A DNA stretch of 34,626 bases from Lachnospiraceae bacterium (GTDB lineage: Bacteria > Bacillota > Clostridia > Lachnospirales > Lachnospiraceae). The position numbers were made by a program, and so were the translations under genes. The stretch is from contig JAFVBO010000126.1 of NCBI GenBank assembly GCA_017479935.1, positions 1 to 34,626 on the forward strand. Reading direction: 5' to 3'. A model generated the notes under the pieces. The model saw nothing but the letters and a program-made list of their open reading frames with translations, did not search any database and was not told the origin of the DNA. Shown here piece after piece: positions 29,551-34,626 of this stretch. Every line of letters starts with the position of its first letter. Position 1 is the first letter of the stretch.

Positions 29551-32073
29551 ATGAACAAATTGCTAAGGAGAGTCCTGGTCCTGGTAGTGGCTTTTGCCGC
29601 CGGACTGGGAATTGTATTCTGGGTGAACCGGCAGAGGGAGGAGACGGACATCTCCTATCTGCAGACACAAAGTTCCACGCTTCCCACGCTCTCGTTTACC
29701 TGGAGAGGGGAGGAAATCAACCGGCAAAATGGCTATGTGCAGGCGATGAATGCCGCGGCCATGCAGGATTACATGCTGCCGGTGGAAGGCGACCGGCTGC
29801 TTTCCTTCACGGTCTATCCCGGCGCGAAGGCGGTGAAAAGCATGAGCTACGAGGTGCGATCCGCCCTGGATTCGCATCTGGTGGAAAACGGGGCGGTGAC
29901 CGATGTGACGAGCCTGGAAGACCGGGTGGACGCATCGGTGCGGCTTGGCGAGCTCATGCTGGAGCAGGAGGAATACTTCCTTCGGATCACCGTTACCCTG
30001 GATGACGGGCAGGAAGTATACTTTTACAACCGGCTGATTTACCAGCCGGCGGGAAGCGCGCTGGCGCAGCTTTTGCCCTTTGCCGCGCAGTTTTCCGCGC
30101 GTACCTTCGACAAGGAAGCCATGTACTGGTTCGGCTCGTATATGGAGCCGGACAGCAGTATTCCCACTACACTGGGGCATACAACGATCAAAAGTACGCG
30201 AAACCAGGTGACCTGGGGCGGTCTTGCGCCGGTCCGCAGCGGGGACGTGCGGATTCAGGTGCAGCGTGTGAGCGAGAAGCAGGCGTCGGTCATCCTTCTG
30301 TACTACATGGAGGCAACCGGATATAGCGGGGAGACGCAGCGCTTCTCCGTGCGGGAATTCCTGTGCCTGCGCTATATCCGGGATACGATCTACCTCATGA
30401 GCTACGATCGGCAGACGTCCGAACTCCTTCGCCCCGAAAACGCGGCGGGAAGCGCATCGATCCGTTTGGGGCTGCAGCCCGGCGGGGATACGGCGGCCAA
30501 ATCGCTGGGAAGCCGGACGGTCTTTGAGGTGGCCGGTGATCTGTGGCAGTATGATTCCAGCGAAAACGGCTATGTGCGGATCTATTCGGCCAGCGCCGGA
30601 AGCACGGATCTGCGCTATTTGTCAAATCGCCATTCCTTCCGGATCATCGACCTGGACGCGGATGGGAACGTCACCTTCCTGGTGTGCGGCTATCAGGGCC
30701 GCGGGACGCTGGAAGGGCGGTCCGGCCTGGCCTTTTATCGCTACACCCGGGCGGACAACACTCTCGCCGAATTGCTGTTTATTCCGTCCGACCGGCCGTA
30801 CGAAAACATGGAGCGGGAACTGGACGAGCTGTTCTGCATCGGGAAAAACGGCCAGATCTACATGCTCTTTAACGATTCGCTGTATTCGCTGGATCTGGTG
30901 GGATATGAGCCGGTGGAAATCGCGAAGGGCCTGGCGGACGGCCAGTTCGCCGTGAACGCGGACCAGACCATGATCGCCTGGACCGAGGGCGGCGATGAAA
31001 AAGGCGGAAGTTCCATCTGTCTGATGACCCTGACGGACGGCTACTCCTGGCGGAAAAACGCGAATGAAGGCGAAAAGATCCGCCCCATGGCCTTTTTGGG
31101 GACGGATTTCATCTACGGCCTCGTGCGGACGAGCGACATGACCGGGACGGAAGAGTTCTTCTGGGATTCGCCGGCCTACGCGCTCGAGATTTCGAGCAAG
31201 GAAGGTACACTTCTGGAGCATTACGAGCGAAACGGTTACTATATTTCCGGCGTGACCGTCGGGGATGGCCGCATCGCGCTCGACCGGAAGTGGCGGGATG
31301 AGGACGGCGCGTACTGGGCGGCCGAGGGAGATACGCTGATTTCCCTGTCCGCGCAGAGCACAACCGTGACCGGCCTCGTGAGAGAAACCTCGGAGAACGG
31401 CCGCCCGATCTGGGAAGTGACCGGAACGGGAAAACCGGCGGAAAAATCCGTAAAGGTTGAGATTGCCATGCAGAAAAAGACGCCGGGGACCCAGGAACTC
31501 CACCTGACGGCGAAGAGCGCGGCGGGGGAGAGCTACCTGGGCTATGCCGGCGGCGAGCTGGTGTACGCGGGCAGTTACCCGGCGGCAGCCATCCGGACTG
31601 CGTACGAGTCCTCCGGCTACGTGGTTTCCCTGTCCGGCCCGACCGTGTGGGAGCGCGGAGGCCTCGTGGACTACCGCTATATCCGCCGCGACACGGAAAT
31701 CGTGGCTGCGGACGAGAGCGACCGGAAACGGGCAGCCGTGTCCATGCTCTTAAAGATGGTCGGCGCGCCGACGGACACCTCCTTACGGATCACGGAAGGC
31801 ATGAGCACGGAAGAGGCGCTCAAGGCTTCCGGCGCCGCCTGCGTCGTGAAGCTTGAGGGGACGAACGTGCAGGAGATTCTGTACTACCTGGATCGGGGCA
31901 TTCCCGTCCTGGTGCTGGCGCCGGGCGATCACGCGGAGATCATCACCGGCTTTGACTACCGGACCATCAACTGCTACGACCCGGTGGAAGGGGCCGGCAT
32001 TACCCGCCTTCGCGATGAAGCGCAGGGGTGGTATCAGTCGAACGGATCCCGCTTTTTAGTGGTGCTGAATTGA
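29551..32073 (+). CDS. Large membrane-anchored extracytoplasmic protein with degenerate C39-like C-terminus
   Basis: This protein is 840 aa. One N-terminal membrane anchor (about 7-25) is preceded by basic residues, so the rest is outside the membrane. The middle (about 320-640) has repeated short strands with DLDADGNVTFLVCGY, KNGQIYMLFNDSLYSLDL and GRIALDRKW, suggesting a beta-propeller. The last 130 residues resemble a C39/papain-like peptidase: AAVSMLLKMVG near 730, GIPVLVLAPGDHAEIITGFD with His794, and NCYDPV with Asp810. The cysteine expected before AAVSM is absent (DESDRKRAAV). It could be a non-catalytic sensor or binding domain. The ribosome binding site is weak, and the protein family is not recognised. 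Confidence 0.7.
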   Translation: MNKLLRRVLVLVVAFAAGLGIVFWVNRQREETDISYLQTQSSTLPTLSFTWRGEEINRQNGYVQAMNAAAMQDYMLPVEGDRLLSFTVYPGAKAVKSMSYEVRSALDSHLVENGAVTDVTSLEDRVDASVRLGELMLEQEEYFLRITVTLDDGQEVYFYNRLIYQPAGSALAQLLPFAAQFSARTFDKEAMYWFGSYMEPDSSIPTTLGHTTIKSTRNQVTWGGLAPVRSGDVRIQVQRVSEKQASVILLYYMEATGYSGETQRFSVREFLCLRYIRDTIYLMSYDRQTSELLRPENAAGSASIRLGLQPGGDTAAKSLGSRTVFEVAGDLWQYDSSENGYVRIYSASAGSTDLRYLSNRHSFRIIDLDADGNVTFLVCGYQGRGTLEGRSGLAFYRYTRADNTLAELLFIPSDRPYENMERELDELFCIGKNGQIYMLFNDSLYSLDLVGYEPVEIAKGLADGQFAVNADQTMIAWTEGGDEKGGSSICLMTLTDGYSWRKNANEGEKIRPMAFLGTDFIYGLVRTSDMTGTEEFFWDSPAYALEISSKEGTLLEHYERNGYYISGVTVGDGRIALDRKWRDEDGAYWAAEGDTLISLSAQSTTVTGLVRETSENGRPIWEVTGTGKPAEKSVKVEIAMQKKTPGTQELHLTAKSAAGESYLGYAGGELVYAGSYPAAAIRTAYESSGYVVSLSGPTVWERGGLVDYRYIRRDTEIVAADESDRKRAAVSMLLKMVGAPTDTSLRITEGMSTEEALKASGAACVVKLEGTNVQEILYYLDRGIPVLVLAPGDHAEIITGFDYRTINCYDPVEGAGITRLRDEAQGWYQSNGSRFLVVLN

Positions 32074-32157
32074 CGAAGAGCGATACATGGATGAGGAAAG
32101 CGGCCGGAAATGGGCAGCGAACAAGTGTTTAAGTAAGGAATACCATGTAGTTTGCTC

Positions 32158-32185
32158 TTTACAAAAAAAACGTATGTGATATAAT
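32158..32185 (+). promoter_or_regulatory. Promoter of murA
   Basis: TTTACA (32158-32163) and TATAAT (32180-32185) are 16 bp apart. The start codon follows about 70 bases downstream. Confidence 0.7.
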
Positions 32186-32258
32186 GCCATTGATTCCACG
32201 CGTGGGGTCTTTTTGAAGCGCGCGAGAAAGTCTTAGATTATAAACCGGGGTGTGAACC

Positions 32259-33548
32259 ATGCAATATGCGATCAAAGGCGGCAACCGCCTTTCCGGCGAG
32301 GTACAGATCGGAGGAGCGAAAAACGCTGCTCTGGGCATCTTAGCGGCTGCCATTATGGCGGACGAGGATGTCATCATCGACAACCTGCCGGATGTGCGGG
32401 ATATCAACGTACTTCTGGAAGCGATTCAGGATATCGGTGCGGAAGTGGAACGTGTGAACCGTCACGAAGTCCGAATCAATGGTAAAAATATACACAGTGT
32501 ACATGTAAACGGTGAATTCATTCGCAGAATCCGTGCGTCCTATTATCTTCTTGGCGCACTGCTCGGCAAGTACCGCAAGGCGGAAGTGGCCCTGCCCGGC
32601 GGCTGTGACATCGGCGTTCGCCCGATCGACCAGCACTTAAAGGGCTTCAGACGTCTGGGCGCCAAGGTTTCGGTACAGTACGGCATGGTGGTTGCGGAAA
32701 CCAAGAACCTGACGGGCGGCCATATCTATCTGGATGTCGTCTCCGTCGGAGCCACCATCAACATCATGCTGGCGGCGGCCATGGCGGATGGAAATACCAT
32801 TCTGGAGAATGCGGCGAAGGAGCCGCACATCGTCGATGTAGCGAACCTGTTAAACAGCATGGGCGCCAACATCAAGGGCGCCGGCACGGATGTCATCCGT
32901 ATCAAAGGCGTGAAAAAGCTCCACGGAACCACCTATTCCATCATTCCGGATCAGATTGAGGCGGGAACCTTCATGGTGAGCGCAGCCGTGACGAACGGAG
33001 ATGTCACCTTAAAGAATGTGATTCCGAAGCACTTGGAGAGCATTGCCGCCAAGCTCTTAGAGATGGGCTGCACCATCATCGAGGAGGATGACACGATCCG
33101 CGTCATCGGGACGGAGAATCTTCAGAATACACATGTCAAAACGCTTCCCTATCCGGGCTTCCCGACGGATATGCAGCCGCAGATCACCGTGGCGCTGTCC
33201 CTCGCGCATGGAACCAGCCTGGTGACGGAGAGCATCTTCGAAAATCGCTTTAAGTACGTGGACGAGCTGGCCAAGATGGGCGCGCAGATCCGCGTGGAAA
33301 GCAACGTAGCCGTCATCGACGGCATCAGCCACTACATGGGCGCGGAAGTGATCGCTCCCGACCTGCGGGCCGGCGCGGCGCTTGTGCTGGCGGGCCTTGC
33401 GGCCGACGGCATCACTATCGTGGACGATATCAAGTATATCCAGCGCGGTTACGAGGACTTTGACGAAAAGCTCCGCGGCCTGGGCGCGCAGATTGAGATG
33501 ATCAACGATGATCACGACCTGCGCAAATTTCTGATCAGCGCGGTGTAA
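32259..33548 (+). CDS. murA: UDP-N-acetylglucosamine 1-carboxyvinyltransferase
   Basis: This 429-aa enzyme performs the first committed step of peptidoglycan synthesis, moving enolpyruvate from PEP to UDP-GlcNAc. Motifs are IGGAKNAALGILAA (Lys21, Asn22), the catalytic loop ALPGGCDIGVRPIDQH with the fosfomycin-target Cys116, GATINIMLAA, PDQIEAGTFMV, and FPTDMQPQ with the catalytic Asp. The length is standard. It has its own promoter and a terminator, so it is a single-gene unit. Firmicutes often carry two MurA paralogues, and the sequence alone does not decide which this is. Confidence 0.96.
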   Translation: MQYAIKGGNRLSGEVQIGGAKNAALGILAAAIMADEDVIIDNLPDVRDINVLLEAIQDIGAEVERVNRHEVRINGKNIHSVHVNGEFIRRIRASYYLLGALLGKYRKAEVALPGGCDIGVRPIDQHLKGFRRLGAKVSVQYGMVVAETKNLTGGHIYLDVVSVGATINIMLAAAMADGNTILENAAKEPHIVDVANLLNSMGANIKGAGTDVIRIKGVKKLHGTTYSIIPDQIEAGTFMVSAAVTNGDVTLKNVIPKHLESIAAKLLEMGCTIIEEDDTIRVIGTENLQNTHVKTLPYPGFPTDMQPQITVALSLAHGTSLVTESIFENRFKYVDELAKMGAQIRVESNVAVIDGISHYMGAEVIAPDLRAGAALVLAGLAADGITIVDDIKYIQRGYEDFDEKLRGLGAQIEMINDDHDLRKFLISAV

Positions 33549-33638
33549 GAAATCGACATTTTGTGCGATCTGTATATTGACGAATGGGCATTTTGTGATT
33601 AAGATACACCCCATCGAGCGACTGATGCGATTAAAATT

Positions 33639-33669
33639 CTATAACATGCGTTTCGCGTTATAGTTTTTT
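33639..33669 (+). terminator. Rho-independent terminator after murA
   Basis: CTATAAC-AT-GCG pairs with CGCGTTATAG (a two-base bulge) around a TTT loop, followed by a TTTTTT run (33664-33669). Confidence 0.85.
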
Positions 33670-33673
33670 GAGT

Positions 33674-33686
33674 GGTGTCAGGCACC
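33674..33686. repeat. Solitary GGTGTCAGGCACC half-unit
   Basis: A single 13-nt half of the REP-like unit lies between the murA terminator and the SAM riboswitch. No inverted partner is seen nearby. Confidence 0.7.
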
Positions 33687-33714
33687 CATGACAACTTCAT
33701 ATATATCGAAATTT

Positions 33715-33809
33715 TCTTATTCAGAGCGGTGGAGACCTAAGGATCTGTGAAGCCCGGCAACCCCAGAAATGGAAGGTGCTAACCTGAAGCGAGCAATCGA
33801 ACAATAAGA
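33715..33809 (+). ncRNA. SAM-I (S-box) riboswitch aptamer
   Basis: The aptamer is closed by TCTTAT (33715-33720) and ATAAGA (33804-33809). It contains GAGCGGTGGAGA, the conserved GAAGCCCGGCAACC core and GGTGCTAACCTG, all diagnostic of SAM-I. It precedes metK and a terminator, so binding of SAM should end transcription. This gives feedback control of SAM synthesis. Confidence 0.96.
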
Positions 33810-33828
33810 GGATTTGATAGTTTTTATC

Positions 33829-33864
33829 GAGTCCGCTTAAAGATTAAGCGGACTCTTTGTTTTT
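33829..33864 (+). terminator. Riboswitch expression-platform terminator
   Basis: GAGTCCGCTTAA (33829-33840) and TTAAGCGGACTC (33844-33855) make a perfect 12-bp stem followed by TTTGTTTTT. It lies between the SAM-I aptamer and the metK ribosome binding site. Confidence 0.95.
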
Positions 33865-33878
33865 GAAAGGAGCTTTTT

Positions 33879-34626
33879 ATGGAAAGACGTTTATTCACTT
33901 CCGAGTCCGTCACCGAAGGACATCCGGATAAAATGTGCGACCAGATTTCCGATGCCGTCTTAGACGCCCTCATGGAACTGGATCCCAACAGCCGTGTCGC
34001 CTGCGAAACCTGCACGACCACCGGCCTTGTCATGGTCATGGGCGAGATTACGACCCAGGCTTACGTAGACATTCAGAAGATCGTGCGCGATACCGTGCGC
34101 GAGATCGGCTACACCGATGCTTCCTACGGCTTTGACGCTGAAACCTGCGGCGTCATTGTAGCCCTCGACGAGCAGTCCGGCGACATCGCCATGGGCGTAA
34201 ACAAAGCCCTCGAAGCCCGCGAGAACCAGATGAGCGATGAAGATATCGAAGCCATCGGCGCCGGCGATCAGGGTATGATGTTTGGCTTTGCCACCGACGA
34301 AACGCCGGAGTATATGCCTTACCCGATCTCCCTGGCCCACAAGCTCACCCGTCAGCTCACCAAGGTTCGCAAGGATGGAACCCTTTCCTACCTCCGCCCG
34401 GATGGCAAGAGCCAGGTGACCGTGGAGTACGACGAAGAGGGCAAGCCCGTCCGCTTGGATGCCGTGGTCATCTCCACGCAGCACGACCCGGATGTCACGC
34501 AGGAGCAGATCCATGCGGATGTGCGCAAGTACGTGCTGGATCCGGTTCTGCCGGCCGGGATGGTGGATGAGAATACCAAGTTCTTCATCAATCCCACCGG
34601 TCGCTTCGTCATCGGCGGACCTCACG
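33879..34626 (+). CDS. metK: S-adenosylmethionine synthetase (partial, 3' end beyond window)
   Basis: The first 249 residues are visible of about 390-400 expected. The enzyme makes SAM from methionine and ATP. Motifs are [20 protein letters not shown], with the ATP-binding GHPDK, then [12 protein letters not shown], the flexible-loop and active-site hexapeptide region, and [12 protein letters not shown] at the window edge. ATG 33879 follows GAAAGGAG at ideal spacing. An upstream SAM-I riboswitch and terminator indicate transcriptional feedback by SAM. No frameshift is seen in the visible part. Confidence 0.97.
   Translation, partial: MERRLFTSESVTEGHPDKMCDQISDAVLDALMELDPNSRVACETCTTTGLVMVMGEITTQAYVDIQKIVRDTVREIGYTDASYGFDAETCGVIVALDEQSGDIAMGVNKALEARENQMSDEDIEAIGAGDQGMMFGFATDETPEYMPYPISLAHKLTRQLTKVRKDGTLSYLRPDGKSQVTVEYDEEGKPVRLDAVVISTQHDPDVTQEQIHADVRKYVLDPVLPAGMVDENTKFFINPTGRFVIGGPH

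Noticed and set aside
33577-33605. Promoter TTGACG-17-TAAGAT for metK
   Set aside because: A terminator (33639-33669) lies between it and the SAM riboswitch, so it is unlikely to drive metK. No clear promoter was found between 33670 and 33715.

Overview
The window looks like a chromosomal segment of a Gram-positive Firmicute, most likely a Clostridia/Lachnospiraceae-type gut or rumen anaerobe. This is inferred from a CIRCE (HrcA) operator before hsp20, a SAM-I riboswitch before metK, strong AGGAGG ribosome binding sites, a FemX-like lipid II aminoacyltransferase, a clostridial-type split ThrE exporter, and an araA-araB-araD operon. No rRNA, tRNA, phage module or classical insertion sequence was seen.

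Layout. 1-2000: an HTH-Uma2 fusion protein and a Phd/ParE-like toxin-antitoxin pair. 2050-7810: CIRCE-controlled hsp20, an unknown membrane protein, a palindrome-rich repeat, a tRNA-dihydrouridine synthase, a YitT membrane protein, a two-gene ThrE-like exporter and a small Cys-rich membrane protein. 8027-13480: type IIA topoisomerase B and A subunits (parE/parC type) followed by an AlaX-like editing enzyme whose 5' end is partly duplicated. 13552-14778 (minus): an M20 amidohydrolase lacking its usual Glu pair. 14945-18445: a fumarase-HAD fusion and a FemAB-type transferase. 18446-21090: a terminator, a 54-residue small ORF, and a minus-strand AraC regulator plus GNAT pair. 21092-25039: araA, araB and araD, separated by palindromic REP-like units. 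25040-28200: a repeat island holding a GIY-YIG nuclease gene and an EamA transporter. 28203-34626: an S41-like protein, a large membrane-anchored protein with a degenerate C39-like tail, murA, and riboswitch-controlled metK, cut by the window end.

The most unusual part is the repeat island. It holds sixteen stem-loops, each 37 nt long. Within each of three arrays they are spaced at exactly 64 bp. One array is inverted relative to another, and the two flank the GIY-YIG/EamA cassette. Loop sequences vary while inner pairing tends to be kept. Two further large palindromic elements (25136-25233 and 27768-28005) and eight copies of a 25-nt palindrome lie in the same island. A second REP-like unit, built on GGTGTCAGGCACC, sits at gene ends and in the gaps of the ara operon, once between the ribosome binding site and the start codon of araD.

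The second notable feature is the fumC-HAD fusion. Its linker carries an A9 run in an A-AAA-AAA slippery frame, directly followed by a -1 frame stop and a hairpin, so separate FumC and FumC-HAD products are possible. All functional statements come from reading motifs by eye; no database search was run.
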